From: Muribaculum sp. | Lineage (GTDB): Bacteria; Bacteroidota; Bacteroidia; Bacteroidales; Muribaculaceae | Assembly (NCBI GenBank): GCA_009775095.1 | Contig: VSOZ01000007.1 | Location: forward strand, 71,470-135,469 | Reading direction: 5' to 3' | DNA: 64,000 nucleotides | Part shown: positions 16,937 to 25,200 of the stretch, in pieces | Numbering within the stretch: the stretch's first letter is position 1 | Layout: every line of letters starts with the position of its first letter | The notes under the pieces: model-generated | The model's input: only the letters and a program-made list of their open reading frames with translations | What the model was told of the DNA's origin: nothing | Databases searched by the model: none | Program-made: the position numbers and the translations under genes

Positions 16937-18046
16937 ATGGAACCGATTTATCCGAAACTCATACTTGACGCACTCGCTACGGTGCGTTATCCCGGCAACG
17001 GGAAAAACATAGTCGAGCTTGGCATGGTTGAGGACGATATACGTATTGACGGCAATACGGTGAGCTTCTCGCTGATATTTGACAAGCCTACCGACCCGTT
17101 TGTGAAGTCGATCGTAAAGGCGGCCGAGACCGCTATAACTACTTTCATATCGCCCGAAGTGGATGTGAAAGGCCGTATTGCTGTCAAATTCCGCAATAGC
17201 GGGGCTGCTCCCAAGCCTGAAAATCCGCTTCCCGGAGTGAAGAACATCGTCGGAGTGTCGTCAGGCAAGGGTGGTGTAGGCAAGTCGACTGTGGCAAGTA
17301 ACCTTGCGGTGGCTCTTGCCCGGCTCGGTTATAAAGTGGGGCTCCTTGACGCCGATATTTTCGGCCCGTCGGTGCCCAAGATGTTTGGCATCGAAGACGA
17401 ACCCCTTTATATGGAGAAGGTTGGCGGTCAGGATTATATTGTGCCCATAGAGCGTTACGGCGTGAAGCTGTTGTCGATAGGCCTGCTTATGGAGCGCGAC
17501 GCGCCGGTGCTGTGGCGCGGTGCCATGGCGTCGCGTGCGCTTAACCAACTTATTACGCAGGGCATGTGGGGCGATCTCGATTACTTTCTTATCGACATGC
17601 CTCCCGGCACGAGCGACATACACCTTACTTTGGTGCAGACTCTTGCCATAACCGGGGTGATTATTGTCAGCACTCCGCAGGAAGTGGCTTTGGCCGATGC
17701 CCGTAAAGGCATAGGCATGTTTACCGACGAGAAAGTAAATGTGCCCGTACTCGGTATTGTGGAGAATATGGCTTGGTTTACTCCGGCCGCTCACCCCGAC
17801 GAACGCTACTACATTTTTGGCCGTGACGGTGCCGTGGAGCTTGCCCGCAAACTGAAAGTAAAACTGCTTGCCCAGATCCCCATAGTGGGTTCTATATGTG
17901 AAGGTGGCGATTGCGGAGAACCTATCGCGGTCAAGGAGTCGATAACCGGTGAGGCGTTTATGGAGCTTGGTCGTGCAGTGGTTGAAGCTGTCGACGAGCG
18001 CAATGCCTCCTTGCCCGCCACTTCAAAAGTCGAGACTCACTCCTAA
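16937..18046 (+). CDS. mrp: Mrp/ApbC-type Fe-S cluster carrier ATPase
   Basis: 369-residue P-loop ATPase that carries or loads iron-sulfur clusters. An N-terminal DUF59/MIP18-like domain (residues 1-85) precedes the ParA/MinD-like ATPase with the deviant Walker A SGKGGVGKST at 109-118 and the IDMPPGTSDIHLT switch region. The start is at the ATG at 16937; eight codons upstream in frame overlap the trmB end. The CxxC found in many Mrp proteins after ENMxxF is absent here (ENMAWFTPAAHPDER), as in other Bacteroidetes homologues I recall, so cluster ligation may differ. Confidence 0.9.
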   Translation: MEPIYPKLILDALATVRYPGNGKNIVELGMVEDDIRIDGNTVSFSLIFDKPTDPFVKSIVKAAETAITTFISPEVDVKGRIAVKFRNSGAAPKPENPLPGVKNIVGVSSGKGGVGKSTVASNLAVALARLGYKVGLLDADIFGPSVPKMFGIEDEPLYMEKVGGQDYIVPIERYGVKLLSIGLLMERDAPVLWRGAMASRALNQLITQGMWGDLDYFLIDMPPGTSDIHLTLVQTLAITGVIIVSTPQEVALADARKGIGMFTDEKVNVPVLGIVENMAWFTPAAHPDERYYIFGRDGAVELARKLKVKLLAQIPIVGSICEGGDCGEPIAVKESITGEAFMELGRAVVEAVDERNASLPATSKVETHS

Positions 18047-18061
18047 GCCTGCATATAGGAC

Positions 18062-18106
18062 AAAATAAAAGCATGGGCTCTATCGCGGAGCCCATGCTTT
18101 TATTTT
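18062..18106. terminator. Bidirectional terminator, 19-bp perfect stem
   Basis: Arms 18062-18080 and 18088-18106 are perfectly complementary with a 7-nt loop. The outer part is A-rich on the left and T-rich on the right, so it can terminate mrp rightward and the lipoprotein gene leftward. Confidence 0.9.
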
Positions 18107-18127
18107 GTGTGGAAAGGGTTGTGCTAC

Positions 18128-18625
18128 TTATTTTTTGAGAGCCTCTTTTACTTTGTCGGCGGCACTCTGTGCTGCATCTGCGGCTTTGGCCTTGGTGTCC
18201 TCGACTGCTTTGGCGGCTGCATCCTTGACGTCGGAAGCCTTATCGCTTACTGCATCCTTGACATCAGAGGCTTTGGCGGCTATGGAGTCGCCGGCGACTT
18301 CTGCAGCATCTTTGACATTGCCGACAACGGAGTCGGCTGCATTTTTGATCTTATCCATAACGGGTGTGGCCGAAGGATCCTTTGCCGCTATAACTGGAGC
18401 TACTTCCTGCAGATAAACCTGTGCTGCGCTGTCCTTACCTTCTTTAATTAACTTTTCGGCATAGGCCTGAGCCTGTTGCACGTAGACTTTCAAGCTGTCA
18501 GTATCTGTACAACTTTCGATTTTTGCCTTAAGATCGGCACCTTCATCTTTGGCTTTTTCAGTTGTTGAGCACGCAGCCATGACGATAGTAGCGACAACCG
18601 CTACAGAGAGAAATAACTTCTTCAT
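18128..18625 (-). CDS. LEA/YtxH-like repetitive lipoprotein
   Basis: 165-residue lipoprotein: signal peptide to VMAAC with lipidated C19, then a helical N-terminal domain (residues 20-85) and a C-terminal tract rich in Ala, Lys, Asp and Val. That tract repeats an 11-residue type amphipathic unit (SDVKDAVSDKA, SDVKDAAAKA and similar), as in late embryogenesis abundant proteins and apolipoprotein-like surface proteins. It may bind membrane or protect the envelope under stress; this is inferred from composition only. The start is at the ATG at 18625, because the upstream codons encode no signal peptide. Confidence 0.75.
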   Translation of the reverse strand: MKKLFLSVAVVATIVMAACSTTEKAKDEGADLKAKIESCTDTDSLKVYVQQAQAYAEKLIKEGKDSAAQVYLQEVAPVIAAKDPSATPVMDKIKNAADSVVGNVKDAAEVAGDSIAAKASDVKDAVSDKASDVKDAAAKAVEDTKAKAADAAQSAADKVKEALKK

Positions 18626-18774
18626 AAGTTTAAAAAAATAAAAATACCATTTACGACTATAACACATAAACTTGAAAATGTTTCATTCTATAGCGAAAAA
18701 ATGCATGTTTTATTCAGAACACCTGCCTAAAATATGTTCTTAATCAGCTTTTGGCTGAAACTACCGAAAAAGTG

Positions 18775-18805
18775 TTGCAATTATAAAAAATATGTTATAC
18801 ATTTG
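18775..18805 (+). promoter_or_regulatory. Orphan promoter in intergenic region
   Basis: TTG at 18775-18777 and TACATTTG at 18798-18805 with a 20-bp spacer match the Bacteroidales consensus. No protein gene follows on the plus strand before the convergent gapA. Confidence 0.6.
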
Positions 18806-18811
18806 CCCATG

Positions 18812-18910
18812 CACGCTTGAATAAAAAGATTTCAAACATAATCACATCCCTGTATACACTTTACAACATGTTATGGAGGACCTTGTCGAGAGACACGGCC
18901 CTCTGATTTT
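18812..18910 (+). ncRNA. Candidate small RNA
   Basis: Transcription from the orphan promoter would give an RNA of about 100 nt. It ends in an imperfect hairpin (18876-18887 with 18892-18903, ten pairs, two mismatches, GAGA loop) followed by TGATTTT. No convincing ORF lies in it. I do not recognise a known RNA family. The tail has only four T residues, so termination is moderately supported. Confidence 0.3.
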
Positions 18911-19008
18911 ACAGTGACCCCGTCTTCACTCCCGAAGCAGTGGCTGTAGCGCTGGGTGCTGGCTTGGACGATATTGAAGCGTCACCGGAATGCTGTGATG
19001 CCGGCCGG

Positions 19009-19111
19009 AAGCGTCGGAGACGCTTAATGGGTAAAACCCCACGATAAGCGCGGCAGCGCGGTTCGTGGGGTATGAACGTCAGACTAATACGGCTTCGCGT
19101 CGGAGACGCGA
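19009..19111. repeat. Cluster of three GC-rich hairpins (dispersed repeat family)
   Basis: Three folds in a row: 19009-19025 (AAGCGTC-GGA-GACGCTT), 19036-19071 (9-bp outer stem, inner GCGC stem) and 19095-19111 (TCGCGTC-GGA-GACGCGA). The first and third share the core GCGTCGGAGACGC but differ in the outer pair while remaining fully paired. The third recurs at 41959-41979. This block is clearly more GC-rich than the AT-rich sequence before it. The rest of the 18626-19213 spacer holds the candidate small RNA and the gapA terminator. Confidence 0.65.
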
Positions 19112-19156
19112 GACATATTCCCATGGACTAGCCTGCGATTTTTCGCATCTGGATAT

Positions 19157-19190
19157 AAAAAATCAGCGGCCCTCCGTGGAGGACCGCTGA
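19157..19190 (-). terminator. Intrinsic terminator of gapA
   Basis: A 13-bp stem with one mismatch (19163-19175 with 19178-19190) is followed, in the gapA direction, by six T residues (19162-19157). Confidence 0.85.
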
Positions 19191-19213
19191 CGTTTATGAA
19201 AAAATGCGGTTTA

Positions 19214-20224
19214 TTAGCCGTTTACTTTCTTCATGTGAGCGATGAGGTCGAGAACCTTGTTAGAGTAACCGATCTCGTTGTCGTACCAAGATACAACCTT
19301 AACGAAAGTCGGAGTCAACTGGATACCGGCCTTTGCGTCGAAGATAGAAGTACGGGCATCGCCGAGGAAGTCGCTCGATACAACTGCATCTTCAGTGTAG
19401 CCGAGGATACCCTTGAGTTCGCCTTCGGAAGCTTCCTTCATAGCGGCGCAGATTTCGTCGTAAGTAGCGGGCTTGGCGAGGTTGACGGTGAGGTCAACTA
19501 CTGATACGTCGAGAGTGGGGACACGCATGGACATACCGGTAAGTTTGCCGTTGAGTTCGGGGATAACTTTACCTACAGCCTTGGCAGCACCGGTAGAAGA
19601 GGGGATGATGTTGCCGGAAGCGGCACGGCCACCACGCCAGTCCTTCATAGAGGGACCGTCAACTGTCTTCTGGGTAGCGGTAGTAGAGTGAACGGTAGTC
19701 ATAAGACCTTCAACAACGCCGAACTTGTCGTTGAGAACCTTGGTGATAGGAGCCAAGCAGTTGGTGGTGCAAGAAGCGTTTGACACGAACTGAGTGCCCT
19801 TTACATATTTGTCAAGGTTTACACCGCATACAAACATGGGGGTGTCATCCTTTGAGGGAGCTGACATAACTACATATTTTGCTCCGGCTTCGATGTGAGC
19901 CTGTGCTTTTTCCTTAGTAAGGAAAAGACCGGTTGACTCAACAACGTATTCTGCACCTACAGCGCCCCAGTTGATCTCTTTCGGGTCGCGGCATGCGGTA
20001 ACGCGGATTTCCTTGCCGTTTACGATAAGGAGGCTCTTCTCCATGCAGTAGTCAACAGTGCCGTCAAATTTGCCGTGCATTGTGTCATACTTAAGCATGT
20101 AAGCCATGTAGTCAACGGGAAGAAGGTCGTTGATAGCGACAACTTCGATGTCATCTCTCTTGGTGGAAGCACGGAATACGAAACGTCCGATGCGGCCAAA
20201 ACCATTAATACCTACTTTAGTCAT
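19214..20224 (-). CDS. gapA: Glyceraldehyde-3-phosphate dehydrogenase, type I
   Basis: NAD-dependent glycolytic enzyme of 336 residues. The N-terminal dinucleotide fold begins KVGINGFGRIGR, the active-site cysteine is C152 in SNASCTTNCLAP, and the SxTG phosphate site (STGLFLTKEKA), HSTTATQKTVDGPSMKDWRGGRAA loop and WYDNEIGYS near the C-terminus are all canonical. It is monocistronic. A -7 like TAATTTTG on the minus strand at 20282-20275 lies about 50 bp upstream. The gene is codon-biased as expected for a highly expressed protein. Confidence 0.98.
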   Translation of the reverse strand: MTKVGINGFGRIGRFVFRASTKRDDIEVVAINDLLPVDYMAYMLKYDTMHGKFDGTVDYCMEKSLLIVNGKEIRVTACRDPKEINWGAVGAEYVVESTGLFLTKEKAQAHIEAGAKYVVMSAPSKDDTPMFVCGVNLDKYVKGTQFVSNASCTTNCLAPITKVLNDKFGVVEGLMTTVHSTTATQKTVDGPSMKDWRGGRAASGNIIPSSTGAAKAVGKVIPELNGKLTGMSMRVPTLDVSVVDLTVNLAKPATYDEICAAMKEASEGELKGILGYTEDAVVSSDFLGDARTSIFDAKAGIQLTPTFVKVVSWYDNEIGYSNKVLDLIAHMKKVNG

Positions 20225-20393
20225 AGTTTTAATTAATTATTGGGTTATGTTAATCATCTACCTTTTGAGGCATACAAAATTACTACTTTTTTTTCAATAA
20301 ACTTGTAATGCACATAAAATAAAGGAAAAAATTCTTTAATTTTGCGTGAAAATGCATCATAAAGCGTTTTATAGTAAAAAATAACAATTGACT

Positions 20394-20822
20394 ATGGGTA
20401 AGTTTTTAGAAGACTTCAAGGCATTTGCCATGAAAGGCAATGTGGTGGATATGGCGGTCGGTGTTATCGTCGGCGGCGCGTTTGGTAAGATTGTATCGTC
20501 GCTTGTCAACGATATAATCATGCCGGTTATCTCTGTTTGTACCGGTGGCTTGTCATTCAAGGACATGAAGTATATCATAACGCCGGCTCAGGCTGCTGTC
20601 GAAGGGGTTAGCCCGGAAGTGGCCGAGGTTGCAGTAAATTATGGTATGTTTATTCAGAACGTAGTCGATTTTCTCATAATAGCTTTGAGTATATTTGTCG
20701 CTCTTCGTGTTGTCATGAAGTTTAAGAAGCAGGAGGAAGAGGCGCCTGCAGCTCCTCCCGAGCCTACCAAAGAGGAAGTACTTCTGACCGAGATACGCGA
20801 TCTGCTTAAGGAGAAGAAGTAA
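20394..20822 (+). CDS. mscL: Large-conductance mechanosensitive channel
   Basis: 142-residue inner-membrane channel opened by membrane tension to release solutes in hypo-osmotic shock. MscL signature FKAFAMKGNVVDMAVGVIVGGAFGKIVSSLVNDIIMP spans the N-terminal helix and TM1; TM2 is FIQNVVDFLIIALSIFVALRVV, followed by a basic KFKK and a charged C-terminal helix (TEIRDLLKEKK). The ATG at 20394 gives the standard MGKFLEDFK start; an upstream ATG two codons earlier is less likely. A TAATTTTG -7 like element is at 20337-20344. Confidence 0.96.
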   Translation: MGKFLEDFKAFAMKGNVVDMAVGVIVGGAFGKIVSSLVNDIIMPVISVCTGGLSFKDMKYIITPAQAAVEGVSPEVAEVAVNYGMFIQNVVDFLIIALSIFVALRVVMKFKKQEEEAPAAPPEPTKEEVLLTEIRDLLKEKK

Positions 20823-20875
20823 CATAGCCGGCTTCTGTTGTCGTAAAAATTCAGTATAATAAAAAAGATATTATA

Positions 20876-22081
20876 ATGTCAAAAGTCATAATTATAGGAG
20901 CGGGCGGTGTCGGCACCGTCGTAGCTCATAAATGTGCGCAGAATCCCGAGGTTTTTACCGAAATCGTGCTGGCTTCGCGCACTCAAAGCAAGTGTGACGC
21001 CATAGCCAAGGCCATAGGCGCCCCCAATATCACCACCGACTCTGTTGACGCAGACAGTGTGGAGCAACTCGTTGCACTCTTCCGCCGTCATAAGCCCGAC
21101 TTGGTCATAAACGTGGCTCTGCCTTATCAGGACCTTACAATAATGGATGCTTGTCTTGAGTGTGGTGTAAACTACCTCGATACAGCCAACTATGAACCTA
21201 AGGATGAGGCTCACTTCGAGTACTCATGGCAGTGGGCCTATCGTGAGCGCTTCGAGAAGGCCGGTCTGACGGCCATACTCGGTTGCGGTTTCGACCCCGG
21301 AGTGTCGGGCGTGTTTACCGCATACGCTGCCAAGCACTATTTTTCGGAAATGGAGTATCTCGACATTGTCGACTGTAATGCCGGCGATCACGGTAAGGCA
21401 TTTGCCACAAACTTCAACCCCGAAATCAACATACGTGAGATAACCCAGAACGGACGCTACTATGAAGAGGGCAAATGGGTGGTTACAAAGCCGCTTGAGA
21501 TTCACGCTCCGCTCAACTATCCCAACATCGGCCCGCGTGACTCCTATCTGCTTTATCACGAAGAGCTTGAGTCATTGGTCATAAACTTCCCGACTATCAA
21601 GCGTGCACGCTTCTGGATGACATTCGGACAGGAGTATCTCACTCACCTGCGCGTTATCCAGAACATAGGCATGGCCCGTATAGACGAGGTAGAGTACAAC
21701 GGTACAAAAATCATACCTCTGCAGTTCCTTAAAGCCGTGCTGCCTAACCCGCAGGATCTCGGTGAGAACTACCACGGCGAGACCTCGATAGGCTGCCGCA
21801 TATCGGGCAAGGACAAAGAGGGCAAAGATCTCACCTATTATATATACAATAACTGCAGCCATGAGGCCGCCTATAAGGAGACAGGCATGCAGGCTGTCAG
21901 CTACACCACCGGTGTGCCCGCCATGGCCGGAGCCATGATGTTCCTCACCGGCAAATGGGTTAAGCCCGGCGTGCACAATGTCGAAGAATTTGATCCCGAT
22001 CCCTTCCTCGAAGTCATAGCCGCACAAGGCCTTCCGTGGCACGAAGTCTTCAACGGTGACCTCGAAGTCGACAAAATCTGA
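20876..22081 (+). CDS. Carboxynorspermidine synthase-like (saccharopine dehydrogenase family)
   Basis: 401-residue NAD(P)H-dependent enzyme of the saccharopine dehydrogenase fold. The Rossmann motif is VIIIGAGGVGTVVAHKCAQ at the N-terminus, followed by VINVALPYQDLTIMDACLECGVNYLDTANYE and GCGFDPGVSGVF, typical of carboxy(nor)spermidine dehydrogenase (CASDH), which joins aspartate semialdehyde with a diamine in the alternative spermidine pathway common in gut Bacteroidales. The partner decarboxylase is not in the window. It starts 53 bp after mscL and is closed by a strong terminator. Confidence 0.85.
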   Translation: MSKVIIIGAGGVGTVVAHKCAQNPEVFTEIVLASRTQSKCDAIAKAIGAPNITTDSVDADSVEQLVALFRRHKPDLVINVALPYQDLTIMDACLECGVNYLDTANYEPKDEAHFEYSWQWAYRERFEKAGLTAILGCGFDPGVSGVFTAYAAKHYFSEMEYLDIVDCNAGDHGKAFATNFNPEINIREITQNGRYYEEGKWVVTKPLEIHAPLNYPNIGPRDSYLLYHEELESLVINFPTIKRARFWMTFGQEYLTHLRVIQNIGMARIDEVEYNGTKIIPLQFLKAVLPNPQDLGENYHGETSIGCRISGKDKEGKDLTYYIYNNCSHEAAYKETGMQAVSYTTGVPAMAGAMMFLTGKWVKPGVHNVEEFDPDPFLEVIAAQGLPWHEVFNGDLEVDKI

Positions 22082-22135
22082 CAATCATAATTGAATGATT
22101 CGTACTTAGCCGCTCGTCGGCTAAATACTTGCCAT

Positions 22136-22184
22136 AAAATCCGGATATCCGTTGCTTTTATGCCTCGGTATCCGGATTTTTTTT
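22136..22184 (+). terminator. Intrinsic terminator
   Basis: A perfect 12-bp stem (22136-22147 with 22169-22180) with a 21-nt loop and a run of T residues to 22184. A smaller 7-bp hairpin at 22106-22124 precedes it. Confidence 0.85.
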
Positions 22185-22219
22185 GTATCTTAACCGAAAA
22201 TTAAAGACACCTAATCCCC

Positions 22220-25200
22220 ATGTATACAGCCATTACAGCATCACGTGATATAAGAGTATTTCTTTCGTCGACATTTGCCGATATGCAAGGCGAGCGTGAC
22301 TATCTTGTTAAAAAAAATTTTCCGGCGATAAAACGAGAATGCTTGAGGCGCAACGTAGAGTTTACCGTACTTGACCTGCGTTGGGGCATAACTGAAGAGG
22401 AAGCAAAATCAGGGCGTGTTATGGAAATATGCATGGATGAGATATCGCGTACACGTCCGTTTTTCATCGGTCTTATAGGTGGTCGCTACGGCTGGATACC
22501 TGAAAATGACGGTAGCGCTGTCAATGAACGATTGCTGCAACGCTATCCTCACATACGTGAAGGTGTAAGTGCCGGTAAAAGCATTACCGAAATGGAGATG
22601 CAGTACGGTGTGCTTGATTATCCTGAAAAGACTTATTCCCACTTCTTTATAAGATCACTGCGAACGGTGCCCAAACGGTTCCGTGACAAACGAGGGTCTA
22701 TAGAGGCGCAGAAGAGAGAACACCTGAAGGATACCGTACGCAAAGCCGCCGCCGAAGGACGTTGCTCGGTGTCAGATTATTCGTCATTGAAGGAACTCGG
22801 ACGTAAAGTGACCGAGGCTTTGATGACAACTGTCGATGCTCTTTATCCGGTCGATGAAAAACTGTCCCACATGGATCTCGTCATGAGCGCTCATGACAAA
22901 GCTGTCGACCGTTTGCGACGTGTCTACATACCTCGAGAATCCAATACCGATTGTGCACGTATGGCTGATAGCAGCTCTTTGCTGACTCTCGATTTTGAGA
23001 GCGGTTGGGGGAAATCGGCATGGATAGCCAATACATGGCCCGACAAGAGGATAAAACTTTCCCGACAGAAGGAGATCCCTGTAATACACACTATGATAGG
23101 GGGTGAGATTGATTCTGCCGAAATGTGTAGGCGTGCTCTCGCTTATGAGCTTGGCCGGCGTTTTGATGGCATAACAGTTCCGGATCTTAATCTTCCACGT
23201 GATAAGACGGTTGACCTGAAAAATGTGATTAAGCAACTTCCGTCCGATAAAGGCGATTTTATGTGGATACTTGATGGTGTCGACAAGATAACCGTCGATG
23301 TCGATCGCCAACTAATATGGTGCAAAGAGCTGTTTCCGTCAGCTATACCGCATTTGATGGTGACAGGCTCGGACAGAGAACAGATCAGACATATTGGATC
23401 TGAATTGATAAATGACACTATTGACGTCCAAGACATTTTGCTACATCCGCTTGGAGAATCGCAGAAAATGGCATTGACTGCCGCGTATCTTCGCAATTTC
23501 GCCAAAGGGCTTACCGCCTCGCAACGTGCTTCAATAGCCAACGATCCCGAGATGTCATCCCCGGGAGTTTTGCGTATTTTCCTGAACGAATTGTTACAAT
23601 ACGGCGTGTATGAAAACCTCGACGGGTTTATGGCCGGGTATCTTGACGCTCCCGATATGCCCTCATTTATTGACAGGGTATTGTGCCGTATAGATAGTGA
23701 TTTTGATCCTCGTTTGGTCTCTAAGCTATTCAACATTTTGATGCTTAGCCGATATGGATTATATGAGGAAGATATTATGTCAAGTCTTGGACTTAAGCCT
23801 GTTGAGTGGGCCGCTCTTTACGATGCTGTAAGCGACTTTCTTGAGCTGAAACAGGGCCGCATATCAGTAGTTGCCGGAATGAAGGCCGATGTGATTGTAT
23901 CACACTACCCCGTGACCGACAAAGAGATAAGGCAATTGCGCACCGCGATTTTACGGCTTTCGCAGGCTCGGTATAAGATTGACATGAAGGGCGCTGTCAA
24001 AAGTATGGATTGGTCTGACAGGATTATTTATGTAATGACGTATGTAATATCGCGCAGTAGGATAATCGACATTAAGGATACTACGCTTATGCGGCGCATT
24101 TCCATGGCGCTTGCCGAAATTGTCATGCAATTAATAGGTCTTAAACGATACAATAAGGCCCTTTTCTATTTCAAACATTTCAGGTTTATATGTTTCCAAG
24201 AATATAAGTTTGATATATTTCAGGAGATGGGTAATTTTAACGATGCTAATGTCAGCCTTTCCGGACTGTTTGATACTCTCGACGTGATATATTCGTGTCT
24301 GATTGATAAGTCTATCTTGGGATTTCATAGAGATATTATTCGAATTTACGGACAGCCCGGAGATATGGAACGGTGTCGTCGTAAAATAAAGTTTGCTCCT
24401 CTAGCTCGGAAGACTCGTCAGCGGTTGCTTGATTTTTGGGATAATAAAAATGAAGAGAGAAAATTCATTGATCTATGGGATGAAAAAGACGATATTATAG
24501 ACTATCTGTATGAGATGGCTTTAAATATCAACGACTTGTTTACCTCCACGACAGGTATATCGGATATTAATGCCAAGATATTGCGTACATTGGACCGCGA
24601 GTTGCAGAAAGAAGATGCCGATGAGGAAATTAATTGTCACATGTATCTTATTGCCGCTGTTAGTGCGGCCCGTATGGACAATGGCCGTGATGTCGCTGTA
24701 AGATACCTTGACCTTATTAACAAGAACAATACTTCAAGATTGCCGGTCATTGCATTTGCCAATCTTTATGCCGATTGTCTTATCGATGACCGTAGAAGCC
24801 GGTTCGATGACGATTTTGACGACTTCTGTGATTTCGTGTCAGATAGCGTGGCCTCGAATACAAGTATAAAATTGATGCAGAAATGGGCTGAAGCGTTGAA
24901 AATGGGTATCACGGACAATGCTGATGCCGTAAAAAAACTGGTCATTGAGTGTATCGACGGAGAACGCGCCGGCATAATACAGCAGTATACGGCCTATAAT
25001 ATCGGCTTTATCCTATATAACGTAAAGTTTTATGAGTGCGCTCTTGTGGCGTTTGATACATATTTCGAGTCAGGCGCCGAGACACCTGCGCATAAACTGA
25101 CACATTCTTATTGGGGTGCGGAAGCGGCATATAAAATCGAACGGTATGACCGTGCGGCCTCTTTATATGAGACATCGCTTGAGTTGTTGCGGGCAAATAA

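Noticed and set aside
18909..19124. 71-codon minus-strand open frame
   Set aside because: It covers the hairpin repeat cluster and the Arg/Ser-rich product has no signal or domain; more likely non-coding.
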